Origin: Roseateles sp049532965
Lineage (GTDB): Bacteria > Pseudomonadota > Gammaproteobacteria > Burkholderiales > Burkholderiaceae_C
DNA length: 64,000 bases
NCBI RefSeq assembly: GCF_049532965.1
Contig: NZ_CP186694.1
Location: 1,488,001-1,552,000, forward strand
Reading direction: 5' to 3'
The notes below the pieces were generated by a model, which was not told the origin of the DNA, made no database searches, and saw only the letters and a list, made by a program, of their open reading frames with translations. Position numbers and translations under genes: made by a program. This document shows, one piece after another, positions 17,974-25,719 of the stretch. Position 1 is the first letter of the stretch. Each line of letters begins with the position of its first letter.

Positions 17974-18435
17974 ATGAGCAGTCGTTTCGTCACCGAAGAC
18001 CTCGCCCGGTCCGCGCTCGACGCGATCACCCCGGCGATTGCCGCTCAACTTGCCTCCCCCGATGTCAGCGGCCTGGGCGTGCTGCACCTGGTGGTGCTCG
18101 ACCCTTCCGTGCCGTTCGGCGACGGTGCCCCGCAGCCGAAGGTGCTGATCGAGCACTCGATCGGCGACCGTGCACGCTGGGACGTGGACTACGCCGACTA
18201 CGCGCGCCGGAAGGCCCTGCTGTCCTGGCGGCACCGCATGGACAGCCGCCGCCTGCAACTGCTCGAGCCACACCGCCTGACCGCCGACGACAGCGTGCTC
18301 TGGGGTGGCGTGTGGCTCGATGGCCTCGTCGTCGCCGCGAGCGGCGCGTTCCCGATCTGGGACGAGTGCTTCTCGATGATGGCCGCGGTCCAACTGCGCG
18401 CACGCAGCTGGATCGCCGCCGAACGCGCGCGCTGA
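17974..18435 (+). CDS. Conserved hypothetical protein, 153 aa
   Basis: I do not recognise this family. The protein is soluble, has no signal peptide, and opens MSSRFVTEDLARSALDAITP. It looks like a small alpha/beta domain, with a strand-rich core (LGVLHLVVLDPSV, ADDSVLWGGVWLDGLVVAAS) and a terminal helix (FSMMAAVQLRARSWIAAERA). The overall pattern resembles heme-degradation GlcG/HbpS-like domains, but only loosely. AGGA lies 7 bases before ATG 17974. It lies 107 bases before the SDR that opens the heptose operon and could be its first gene. Confidence 0.65.
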   Translation: MSSRFVTEDLARSALDAITPAIAAQLASPDVSGLGVLHLVVLDPSVPFGDGAPQPKVLIEHSIGDRARWDVDYADYARRKALLSWRHRMDSRRLQLLEPHRLTADDSVLWGGVWLDGLVVAASGAFPIWDECFSMMAAVQLRARSWIAAERAR

Positions 18436-18542
18436 GTCCCCGCTTTCCGCGACGAGAACGCCCATCGCGGCCGCACATCGCCCGCTCCCTCTCGTTGCCC
18501 GCTCTTGCCTCTTCGTTCCCTCACTTCCGTTGGAGTCTTCCC

Positions 18543-19322
18543 ATGACCGACAGTTCTTCGACGGCAGCCGCCGTCTCCCCCGCGGGTTCCGACACCGCAT
18601 CGCTCAGCGGCCAGGTCGCGCTGATCACCGGCGGCAGCCGCGGCCTGGGGGCCGCCATCGCCCAGGTGCTGGGCGAGTCCGGCATGCGCGTGCTGCTGGC
18701 CGACATTGACCTCGATCGCGCCAAGGACCGCGCCGCGGTGCTTGGCGAGCGCGATATCCAGGCGGTGCCGGTCTCGCTGGACGTTTCCGATCCGCGCCAG
18801 TGCGAGGAAGTCGTGGCCGCGGCCGTGCGCGACTTCGGCCGCCTGGACGTGCTGGTCAACAACGCGGCGGTCGACGTCACGGCACCGCTGGCCGAGCTCG
18901 CCGTCGAAGACTGGCAGCGCGTGCTCAACACCAACCTGTCGGGCCCGCTGCTGATGACGAAGTACGCTTCGGCACACATGCTCAAGCAGGCGCGCGGCGG
19001 CCACGTGGTCAACATCGCCTCGACGGCCTCCAAGCGCGCCTGGCCGAACGCGAGCGCCTATCACGCGACCAAATGGGGACTGCTGGGCCTGTCGCATGCG
19101 CTGCATGCGGAACTGCGGGCGCAGAACGTGCGCGTCTCGGCGATCGTGGCCGGCGGCATGAAGACGCCCTTCCTGCTCGATCGCTTCCCCGGCATCGACG
19201 AGACCAAGCTGCAGGATCCGCTGAACGTCGCTCGCGCGGTGCGCTGGGTGCTCCAGCAGCCCGAGGGCACGGTGATCCCCGAACTGACCGTGCTGCCCAC
19301 CCAGGAGACATCGTGGCCGTGA
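18543..19322 (+). CDS. SDR-family oxidoreductase, first enzyme of heptose operon
   Basis: A 259-residue classical SDR with TGGSRGLGAAIAQ as the cofactor motif, NNAAVDVTAP, the active-site Ser in VVNIASTASKRAWPN and YHATK as catalytic pair. The first 22 residues are a Ser/Ala-rich extension. Its 3' end overlaps the next start (GTG 19313) by 10 bases, so translation is coupled to the heptose phosphatase gene and it probably acts on a sugar intermediate of the same pathway. This could be a reductase or oxidase acting on a heptose derivative; the substrate is unknown. GGAG lies 7 bases before ATG 18543. Confidence 0.85.
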   Translation: MTDSSSTAAAVSPAGSDTASLSGQVALITGGSRGLGAAIAQVLGESGMRVLLADIDLDRAKDRAAVLGERDIQAVPVSLDVSDPRQCEEVVAAAVRDFGRLDVLVNNAAVDVTAPLAELAVEDWQRVLNTNLSGPLLMTKYASAHMLKQARGGHVVNIASTASKRAWPNASAYHATKWGLLGLSHALHAELRAQNVRVSAIVAGGMKTPFLLDRFPGIDETKLQDPLNVARAVRWVLQQPEGTVIPELTVLPTQETSWP

Positions 19323-20020
19323 GCACGCCGCTGGATCCGATCAGCATGCTGCCGGTGCAGGACCTGGACCTGTCGGCCGGGCCCGAGGAGCGGCTGCGTA
19401 CCGGGCCGCTCCGGCCGTGCCTGTTCATCGACAAGGACGGCACGCTCATCGAGAACGTGCCGTACAACGTCGATCCCGCCAGGCTGCGCTTCATGCCCGG
19501 TGCCGGCGAGGCGCTCGCCCGCTTGTCCGCCGCCGGGCTGGCGCTGGTGATCGTCACCAACCAGAGTGGCCTGGCGCGCGGCTACTTCTCGCGCGCGCAG
19601 TTCGCGCAGCTGCAGGACGCGCTGCTGAAGCGGCTGCGCGACGAGGCCGGCGTGGCCATCGACGACGTGATGCTGTGCCCGCACGAGCCCGATGCCCAGG
19701 GGCGTCCCGCCTGCCTGTGCCGCAAGCCGGCGCCCGGCATGTTGATCAGCGCAGCGCGGCGGCATGGCCTGGACCTGACCCGGTCCTGGATGGTGGGCGA
19801 CACGCTGGACGACGTCGAAGCCGGACGGCGCGCCGGCGCCCGCGGACTGCTGTTCGACAGCGGCGGCGAGACCGTGTGGCGCCGTTCACCACTGCGGGAG
19901 CCGGAAGCCGTCTTCACCGACTGGACGGCGCTTGCCGCCCACGTGCTGGCCGGGCTGGCGCTGCAGGATGCGGCGAAAGCCGTCCACGCGGGAACGCCGG
20001 CTGCTCCCACGTCGGCATGA
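19313..20020 (+). CDS. gmhB: D-glycero-D-manno-heptose 1,7-bisphosphate phosphatase (HAD)
   Basis: This 235-residue HAD-superfamily phosphatase carries the four motifs: FIDKDGTLIENV (nucleophile and acid Asp), VIVTNQSG, the zinc-loop stretch CPHEPDAQGRPACLCRKPAPGM (four Cys/His ligands) and VGDTLDDVEAGRRAG. This is the pattern of GmhB, which removes the 1- or 7-phosphate in ADP-heptose synthesis. The start is GTG 19313, with AGGAG 5 bases upstream and inside the end of the SDR gene. The C-terminal 40 residues extend past the usual end of the family. Neighbours supply the rest of the pathway. Confidence 0.9.
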   Translation: MAVSTPLDPISMLPVQDLDLSAGPEERLRTGPLRPCLFIDKDGTLIENVPYNVDPARLRFMPGAGEALARLSAAGLALVIVTNQSGLARGYFSRAQFAQLQDALLKRLRDEAGVAIDDVMLCPHEPDAQGRPACLCRKPAPGMLISAARRHGLDLTRSWMVGDTLDDVEAGRRAGARGLLFDSGGETVWRRSPLREPEAVFTDWTALAAHVLAGLALQDAAKAVHAGTPAAPTSA

Positions 20021-20058
20021 GAGCCGCCGAGGCCCGCTGAAGCCGGGAGAGACATCCG

Positions 20059-20550
20059 ATGCTCGACAAATGGGACAGTTCGCTGAAGTGCCTGCCGCCC
20101 GAGCGGCTGCAGGAGATGGTTCCGCGCCTGGCGCGACCGCTGGTCTTCACCAATGGCGTGTTCGACATCCTTCATGCCGGCCATGTGCGCAGCCTTGAAG
20201 CGGCCAGCGCGCAAGGGAGCAGCCTGGTCGTCGCCCTGAACACGGACCGGTCTGCGCGCAGCCTCGGCAAACGCGGGGACCGGCCGTATCACACGCTGGA
20301 GGATCGCGCGCGCGTCGTGGGCGCGCTGGCCTGCGTCTCGTGGGTGACCTGGTTCGACGACCCCACACCCGAAGCGCTCCTGACCGCGCTGCGCCCGGAC
20401 GTGTACGTCAAAGGCGGCGACTACCGCGTCGAAGACCTGCCGGAGACGCCGCTGGTGCGTAGCTGGGGCGGGAGGGTGTCGATCGGCCCCTATCTGCAGG
20501 GCCACTCGAGCACGCAGCTCATCGAGCACCTGAGGGCCCCCGCGCCATGA
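20059..20550 (+). CDS. rfaE2: Heptose-1-phosphate adenylyltransferase (HldE C-terminal domain as separate protein)
   Basis: A 163-residue nucleotidyltransferase with FTNGVFDILHAGHVRSLEAA, the HxGH-class nucleotide-binding motif, and the family markers ALNTDRSARSLGK, RPDVYVKGGDY and GHSSTQLIEH. It would join AMP from ATP to heptose 1-phosphate, giving ADP-heptose. In enteric bacteria this domain is fused behind the kinase in HldE; here the domains are separate and the order of the genes is reversed. Its stop overlaps the next start as ATGA (20547-20550). Confidence 0.93.
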   Translation: MLDKWDSSLKCLPPERLQEMVPRLARPLVFTNGVFDILHAGHVRSLEAASAQGSSLVVALNTDRSARSLGKRGDRPYHTLEDRARVVGALACVSWVTWFDDPTPEALLTALRPDVYVKGGDYRVEDLPETPLVRSWGGRVSIGPYLQGHSSTQLIEHLRAPAP

Positions 20551-21587
20551 CGCCCCCGCCTCATCCCGAACCGCCCGCCCGTCCCGGACCTCGGGGAGGC
20601 GGCGCGCTGCCCGATCTGGGCCCGCTGCGCCGCGTGTCCCGTCCCGCGCCGGACGCCTTGCCGCCCGAACTGGCGCCGCCGGAGGTCCTCATCGTCGGCG
20701 ACTGCATGCTCGACGTGTACCTCGAAGGCGCGGTGCATCGGATCTCGCCTGAAGCGCCGGTGCCGATCCTGCGCCTGCATCGCCAATCCCAGCGCGCGGG
20801 CGGCGCGGCCAACGTCGCGCTCAATCTCGCCCGTCTGCGCTGTCCCTGCACCTTGAGCGGACTGGTCGGCACGGACACCGCCGGAGCCTGCCTCGCCGAG
20901 TTGCTGGACCAGCCGGGCATCACGCAGCGCTTCGTCCGGAGTCCCGCGATCGACACGATCCAGAAGATCCGCATGGTCAGCCAGCGGCAGCAGTTGCTGC
21001 GGATGGACGTGGAGTCCGAGCCGCCCCAGGCGAGCATCGACGAACTGACCTCGATGGCCGGGGAGCTTGCCGCTCGCCATCGGTGGGTCCTCGTTTCCGA
21101 TTACGCCAAGGGCGCGCTGCGGCAGGTGCAGGACTTGATCGAGCGCTGCCGCGGACTGCCGTGCCGCGTGCTGGTCGATCCCAAGCGCAAGGACCTGGAG
21201 GCTTACCGCGGCGCGTGGCTGCTCAAGCCCAACCTGGCCGAGTTGCGCGAGGCCGTCGGCGACTGGCGGAGCGAAGACGAGCTCTGCGACCGGCTGGCAG
21301 CGTTGCAGCAGCGCCTGGACATCGAGCATGTGCTGCTGACGCGCGGTGAGGAAGGCATGAGTCTGTTCTCGCGCGGCGGGCCGTGCCTGCACATCCCCAC
21401 CGAGGCGCGGGAGGTCTACGACGTCAGCGGCGCTGGCGACACCGTGCTGGCCGCGCTGACCTGCTTCCTGGCGCGCGGCGAGACCCTCGAGGACGCGGTG
21501 CGCGCGGCCAACCGCGCGGCCGGCCTGGTGGTCGGCAAGTTCGGAACCGCGTCGGTCACGCTCGAAGAACTGGGAGTTTCCGCATGA
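20547..21587 (+). CDS. rfaE1: D-glycero-beta-D-manno-heptose-7-phosphate kinase (HldE N-terminal domain as separate protein)
   Basis: This 346-residue PfkB/ribokinase-family enzyme phosphorylates heptose 7-phosphate at O1. After a Pro-rich leader of about 45 residues come ILIVGDCMLDVYLEG, SPEAPVPIL, GGAANVALNLARL, and the C-terminal anion-hole motif VYDVSGAGDTVLAALTCFLA with its catalytic Asp. The DPKRKDLEAYRGAWLLKPN stretch is a signature of HldE kinases. The gene overlaps both neighbours by ATGA, so the kinase, the nucleotidyltransferase and the isomerase are translationally coupled. Confidence 0.93.
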   Translation: MTPPPHPEPPARPGPRGGGALPDLGPLRRVSRPAPDALPPELAPPEVLIVGDCMLDVYLEGAVHRISPEAPVPILRLHRQSQRAGGAANVALNLARLRCPCTLSGLVGTDTAGACLAELLDQPGITQRFVRSPAIDTIQKIRMVSQRQQLLRMDVESEPPQASIDELTSMAGELAARHRWVLVSDYAKGALRQVQDLIERCRGLPCRVLVDPKRKDLEAYRGAWLLKPNLAELREAVGDWRSEDELCDRLAALQQRLDIEHVLLTRGEEGMSLFSRGGPCLHIPTEAREVYDVSGAGDTVLAALTCFLARGETLEDAVRAANRAAGLVVGKFGTASVTLEELGVSA

Positions 21588-22270
21588 GTGCCCTTCCCCA
21601 TCCGCTGCCGAGGCCGGCCCGCCCCGACCAGCGCCCCGATGCGCGCGGCTTCCCATCGCCGTCCTCCCGCCCCGTCGGGCCCTTGCCATCGACCAGCCCC
21701 GAAGCGGCGTTCCAGCATGGCCTGCGCGAGCACCGTGAGCTGTTCGACCGGCTCGACGCGCTCGGGCCGGACATCGCGCGCGCCGCGACGCTGATGGCCG
21801 ACACGCTGCGCGCCGGCCGCAAGCTCATGCTGATGGGCAATGGCGGTTCGGCGGCGGACTGTCAGCACCTCGCGGCCGAGTTCACCGGCCGCTTCAAGCA
21901 GGACCGCGCGCCGCTGGCGGCCGTCGCGCTGACGACCGACAGTTCCGCGCTGACCTGCATCGGCAACGATTACGGCTTCGAGCAGGTCTTTGCCCGTCAG
22001 GTCGCCGGGCTGGGCGCGCCGGGCGACTGCGTGATCGGCATCTCGACATCCGGCCAGTCGCCCAACGTGCTGCGCGGGCTGTCGCAGGCGCGCCAGCTCG
22101 GCATGACGACGATCGGGCTGAGCGGACGCGACGGCGGCGCGATGCGCGAACTGTGCGACCTGTGCCTGGTCGTGCCCCACGCGGATACGGCCCGCATCCA
22201 GGAGGCGCACATCTTCATCGGCCACACCTGGTGTGCGTTGATCGAGGAGGCGCTCATCGCGCAGCCGTGA
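21584..22270 (+). CDS. gmhA: Sedoheptulose-7-phosphate isomerase (SIS domain)
   Basis: The 228-residue protein performs the first step of ADP-heptose synthesis, turning sedoheptulose 7-phosphate into D-glycero-D-manno-heptose 7-phosphate. A Pro-rich N-terminal extension of about 40 residues precedes a SIS domain with MLMGNGGSAADCQHLAAEF, TGRFKQDRAPL, ALTTDSSALTCIGNDYG and GISTSGQSPNVL. The HIFIGHTWCALIEE segment near the end provides a catalytic His. It overlaps both neighbours by four bases (ATGA upstream, GTGA downstream). A housekeeping LPS copy probably exists elsewhere, so this looks like a dedicated set. Confidence 0.94.
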   Translation: MSALPHPLPRPARPDQRPDARGFPSPSSRPVGPLPSTSPEAAFQHGLREHRELFDRLDALGPDIARAATLMADTLRAGRKLMLMGNGGSAADCQHLAAEFTGRFKQDRAPLAAVALTTDSSALTCIGNDYGFEQVFARQVAGLGAPGDCVIGISTSGQSPNVLRGLSQARQLGMTTIGLSGRDGGAMRELCDLCLVVPHADTARIQEAHIFIGHTWCALIEEALIAQP

Positions 22271-23574
22271 CCGGCGCGCCGCAGAGCCCGTTCCGGTCCT
22301 TCTGGATGGGCGGATACGAGGGCGCGGACCACGTCAACGGCCGTGGCGACGCGCTCGACATGGTGCGGGCCACCGGCCATGACCGTTTTCTCGGCCAGGA
22401 CTATCGCGCGGCGCGCGCCCTCGGCCTGCGTTGCCTGCGGGAGAGCGTGGGTTGGCGCCTGAGCGAGCGTGCGCCTGGGCAGTGGGACTTCTCCCGCGCG
22501 GTGCGCATGGCCAGGACCGCCCGTCGCCATGGGCTGCAAGTGCTCTGGACGCTGATGCATTACGGCGTGCCGCCTGACCTGACGCTGCTGGACGACGGGC
22601 TCATCCCCCGGTTCGCGCGCTTTGCCGCGGAGGCCGCGCGCGTGCTCAAGCCGCTGAGCTCCGGTCCCCGCTTCTACACGCCCATCAACGAGATCAGCTT
22701 CCTCGCCTGGGCCGCCTCGTCGACCAACGCAATGGGACCGGCTGGCGCCCATCTCGACGACGCGGGGCAGGAGGACTCCAAGGTCAGCGGCTACGAGATC
22801 AAGCGCCGCCTGGTCCGCGCCGCGCTGGCCGGCATGGACGCCATCCGCGACGTCGATCCCGACGCGCGATTCCTGCATATCGATCCGGTCATCCATGTCG
22901 TGCCGACCGAGGACACGCCCGAGCTCCGGCAACTCGCCAGCACGATTGCCTCCTATCAGTGGCAAGCGTTCGACATGCTGTCTGGCCGCCAGGATCCCGA
23001 GCTCGGCGGGCATGCCGCCGCGCTCGATTGGATCGGGCTGAACCACTACCACTCCAGCCAGTGGGAAGTCCCCTCCGAGAAACGCCTCGCCTGGCATCTC
23101 GGCGATCCCCGGCGACAGCCTCTGTCCGAGCTGCTCCGGCTCGTGTGGGAGCGATACCAGCGTCCGCTCATCGTCGCCGAGACCGGTCACATCGGCCGCG
23201 GTCGGGCCGATTGGCTCCTCGACATCGCCGATCAGGCCCGGCGCGCGGTGCAGCTCGGCGTGCCGCTCGCCGGGGTCTGCCTCTATCCACTGCTTGATCG
23301 GCCCGATTGGCATGAGCCAGAGCGGTGGCATCGCAGCGGGGTGTGGCATGTCGTGCGCGGCACCCACGGCGTGCCGGTAGGAAGGCGCGTCGTGCTTCCG
23401 TATGCCAGGGCGTTGGCCACGGTGTTGCCCTGCGACGAGCCCCCTCACCCTCGCCCTCTCCCCCTCCGGGGGCGAGGGGATGACCGTGGCGGCGCGGACC
23501 TCTCTCTCCCTCTGGGGCCGAGGGGTGACCGTGGCGGCGCGGACCTCTCTCTCCCTCTGGGGCCGAGGGGATGA
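22267..23574 (+). CDS. GH1-like glycoside hydrolase with repeat-derived C-terminus
   Basis: A 435-residue protein related to the TIM-barrel GH1/clan A hydrolases. It shows FWMGGYEGADHVNGRGDALD, LRESVGWRLSER, the acid/base Glu142 in YTPINEISF, a DWIGLNHYHSSQW strand and the putative nucleophile Glu305 in LIVAETGH. Both Glu residues are kept, so a retaining hydrolase or transglycosidase is plausible. There is no signal peptide. The start is GTG 22267, overlapping the gmhA stop. The last 40 residues (from about PPHPRPLPL) are translated from the REP-like palindrome and the 46-base tandem repeats at 23474, so the original C-terminus has been replaced or extended by repeat DNA. Confidence 0.75.
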   Translation: MTGAPQSPFRSFWMGGYEGADHVNGRGDALDMVRATGHDRFLGQDYRAARALGLRCLRESVGWRLSERAPGQWDFSRAVRMARTARRHGLQVLWTLMHYGVPPDLTLLDDGLIPRFARFAAEAARVLKPLSSGPRFYTPINEISFLAWAASSTNAMGPAGAHLDDAGQEDSKVSGYEIKRRLVRAALAGMDAIRDVDPDARFLHIDPVIHVVPTEDTPELRQLASTIASYQWQAFDMLSGRQDPELGGHAAALDWIGLNHYHSSQWEVPSEKRLAWHLGDPRRQPLSELLRLVWERYQRPLIVAETGHIGRGRADWLLDIADQARRAVQLGVPLAGVCLYPLLDRPDWHEPERWHRSGVWHVVRGTHGVPVGRRVVLPYARALATVLPCDEPPHPRPLPLRGRGDDRGGADLSLPLGPRGDRGGADLSLPLGPRG

Positions 23575-23640
23575 CCGTGGCGGCGCGGACCTCTCTCTCC
23601 CTCTGGGGCCGAGGGGATGACCGTGGCGGCGCGGACCTCT
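23474..23640. repeat. 46-bp tandem repeat, 3.6 copies
   Basis: Units start with GAGGGGATGACCGTGGCGGC at 23474, 23565 and 23611; the unit at 23520 lacks one A and is 45 bases long. The fourth unit breaks into the REP-like palindrome. Units are essentially identical. The first two lie inside the glycoside hydrolase reading frame, and the unit length is not a multiple of three, so each copy is read in a different frame. Confidence 0.85.
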
Positions 23641-23644
23641 TGCT

Positions 23645-23744
23645 CCCTCTCCCGCTTGCGGGAGAGGGTGGGGGTGAGGGTGGTGGCCGGCGATGAAGAC
23701 CCTCACCCCTGCCCTCTCCCCCTTTGTGGGAGAGGGAGAAATAC
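23645..23744. repeat. REP-like palindrome pair in convergent junction
   Basis: CCCTCTCCCGC-TT-GCGGGAGAGGG at 23645-23668, followed by GGGTGAGGGT, then an inverted, degraded partner (CCTCACCC...CCCTCTCCCCCTTTGTGGGAGAGGG) at 23701-23736. This is the same family as at 17.2 and 39.4 kb. It lies between the convergent ends of the GH1-like and UXS-like genes and probably acts as a bidirectional terminator or mRNA 3'-end stabiliser. Confidence 0.75.
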
Positions 23745-23782
23745 CACCCAGCGTCGCGCGTTCACGCGCTTGTGATGGACTG

Positions 23783-24772
23783 TCACGCCACCGTCACGCT
23801 GCGTTGGCCCAGCAGGCCCCGGAAGTGCGCGATGGTGCGCCGCAGTCCGTCTTCAAGTTCCACTTCCGGTTGCCAGCCCAGCAGGCTTCTTGCGCGCCCG
23901 ATGTCCGGGCAGCGGCGACGCGGATCGTCCTCCGGCAACGGGCGGAACACCAGCTTTGAACGGCTGCCCGTCAGGCGCAGCACCATCTCCGCCAGTTCCA
24001 GCATCGTGTGCTCGCCCGGGTTGCCGACGTTGATCGGACCCAGGTGCTCGCCATCCATCAGCAGCATCAGCGCACGCACGGTGTCGTCGACGTAGCAGAA
24101 GCTGCGCGTCTGCGTGCCATCACCGTAGATCGTCAGGTCCTCCCCCTGCAGCGCCTGCACGATGAAGTTGCTCACCACCCGGCCGTCGCCCGGCCTCAGG
24201 CGCGGACCGTAGGTGTTGAAGATCCGCGCCATCCGGACGTCCACACCGCGCTCCCGGTGGTACGCCATCAACATCGCCTCCGCGCAGCGCTTGCCCTCGT
24301 CGTAGCACGAGCGTGCGCCGTTCGGATTGACGTTGCCCCAGTAGTCCTCGCGCTGCGGATGACATTCCGGATCGCCGTACACCTCGCTCGTGGATGTGTG
24401 CAGCAATCGCGCGCCGCTGTCCTGCGCCAGCTCCAGCAGCCGCCAGGCGCCCAGCACGCTGCTCAGCACCGTGTCCACCGGCGCCGTCTGGTAGTAGGCC
24501 GGACTCGCCGGACAGGCCAGGTTGAAAATGCGGCTGGCCTGGGACATCTCCGGCGCCGGCTCCAGGCAGACATCGCGGCGGTGGAAGGTGAAGCCCTTGT
24601 GGCCGAGCAGGCGATCCAGGTGATCGATGTCCCCCGTGCTGAGGTTGTCGACCGCCATGACGCGGTGGCCGCGCGCGAGCAGGGCCTCGCAGAGGTGGCT
24701 GCCGACAAAGCCGGCGGCGCCCGTGACCAGCACCGTTCCGGGCGCGTCCTGAGAGGGGGTGGATTCGTTCAT
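23783..24772 (-). CDS. UDP-glucuronate decarboxylase-like extended SDR
   Basis: The 329-residue protein is an extended SDR of the UDP-xylose synthase (UXS) group. It has VLVTGAAGFVGSHLCEALL, MAVDNLSTGDIDHLD, FNLACPASPAYYQ, TSTSEVYGDPECHPQ with the active-site Thr/Ser, SCYDEGKRCAEAM with the catalytic Tyr and Lys, and ARIFNTYGPRLRPGDGRVVS. UXS enzymes oxidise UDP-glucuronate at C4 and decarboxylate it to UDP-xylose. The start overlaps the stop of the upstream glycosyltransferase gene by four bases. This is the last gene of the minus-strand operon; UDP-pentose would be a donor for the glycosyltransferases. Confidence 0.85.
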   Translation of the reverse strand: MNESTPSQDAPGTVLVTGAAGFVGSHLCEALLARGHRVMAVDNLSTGDIDHLDRLLGHKGFTFHRRDVCLEPAPEMSQASRIFNLACPASPAYYQTAPVDTVLSSVLGAWRLLELAQDSGARLLHTSTSEVYGDPECHPQREDYWGNVNPNGARSCYDEGKRCAEAMLMAYHRERGVDVRMARIFNTYGPRLRPGDGRVVSNFIVQALQGEDLTIYGDGTQTRSFCYVDDTVRALMLLMDGEHLGPINVGNPGEHTMLELAEMVLRLTGSRSKLVFRPLPEDDPRRRCPDIGRARSLLGWQPEVELEDGLRRTIAHFRGLLGQRSVTVA

Positions 24773-25719
24773 GTCGTGACCTCATGGAAAAGCTGCATCC
24801 AGTCCGCGACGAAGCGATCAATGCCAAAACGCTCGCGCGCCAGCTGGCGGCCGCGATCGCCCCACTCCTTCGCCAGCCCGGGCTCGCGGAGCAGATGCGC
24901 CATCGTGTCGGCGAGCACCTGCGGCCGGTTGTCGATGAAGCCGTTGTCCCCGCTGCGGATCACCGTCGCGAGCTCGGTGGTGGCCAGGCCCACGATCGGC
25001 TGGCCGATCAGCATCGCCTCGATCAGCGCGAGGCCCAGGCTGGTGTAGCGCACCGGGTGGAAAAAAAAGCGGTGCGACGCCATGTGCCGCGGCAGCTCCA
25101 GCTGCGACGCTTCGCCCCAACCGCCGGGCATGTCCTCGCTGCCCATGCCGACAAGTGTCAGCGGCACGCGCTCGAGCAATTGCCGGTAGACATCGGCCCC
25201 CAACCGGCGGCCGCGCCGCTGCAGGTGGTTGACCACGACCAGCCCGCGTTCCAGTTCACCGGTGTAGTTGTCCTTCGTGAGCGGCCGCACGCCGTGCTCC
25301 ACGACGCGTGTCGGCGTTTGTCCCGCATCCCACATCAACGCGTTGAAGTGGGTGCAGTGGACAAGCATCGCGCCCGGGTCCTGCACCCAATGCCGGCTGT
25401 CGGTCGGATGCTGTTGCGGTGGATCGTGCTCGAGGTAGACGCGCGGCAGGCGGCGCTGCGCTTCGCTGAGCCAGCGCGGCCGGTCCTCGTCCCATCCGGC
25501 GCGATGCTGGTACAGGATCAGGTCGAACGGCATGTCGGCGATCCTGTCCACCGGCGCCTCGCGGACGTTGTCGCCCCAGGGCAGCGCACCGACACGCCCC
25601 ACCCGCCCCGGTGAGCGCGCGGGGTCGGTCACCAGGTAGAACTCATGCGGGACCTGCGTGAGGTTGTAGAGATAGTTGCCGTGGACGTGCCAGGTCAGGA
25701 TGCGCAGGCGTCGGGGCAT
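24769..25719 (-). CDS. Glycosyltransferase, GT-B fold (GT4-like)
   Basis: This 316-residue protein has the GT-B architecture. The N-terminal half begins RILTWHVHGNYLYNLTQVPH, and the C-terminal half carries the donor-site pattern of family 4, RYTSLGLALIEAMLIGQPIV and a terminal IDNRPQVLADTMAHLL helix. The canonical GT4 E-x7-E pair is only partly present (TSLGLALIEAM). It is short for the family, so some loops are trimmed. ATG 25719 has GGAGG 6 bases upstream. Its 5' end lies within the end of the preceding GT9 gene (77-base overlap). Confidence 0.8.
   Translation of the reverse strand: MPRRLRILTWHVHGNYLYNLTQVPHEFYLVTDPARSPGRVGRVGALPWGDNVREAPVDRIADMPFDLILYQHRAGWDEDRPRWLSEAQRRLPRVYLEHDPPQQHPTDSRHWVQDPGAMLVHCTHFNALMWDAGQTPTRVVEHGVRPLTKDNYTGELERGLVVVNHLQRRGRRLGADVYRQLLERVPLTLVGMGSEDMPGGWGEASQLELPRHMASHRFFFHPVRYTSLGLALIEAMLIGQPIVGLATTELATVIRSGDNGFIDNRPQVLADTMAHLLREPGLAKEWGDRGRQLARERFGIDRFVADWMQLFHEVTT

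Noticed and set aside
23474..23668. Repeat array resembling a CRISPR
   Set aside because: The units are directly adjacent with no spacers, and no cas genes are near; it is a tandem repeat joined to a REP-like palindrome.
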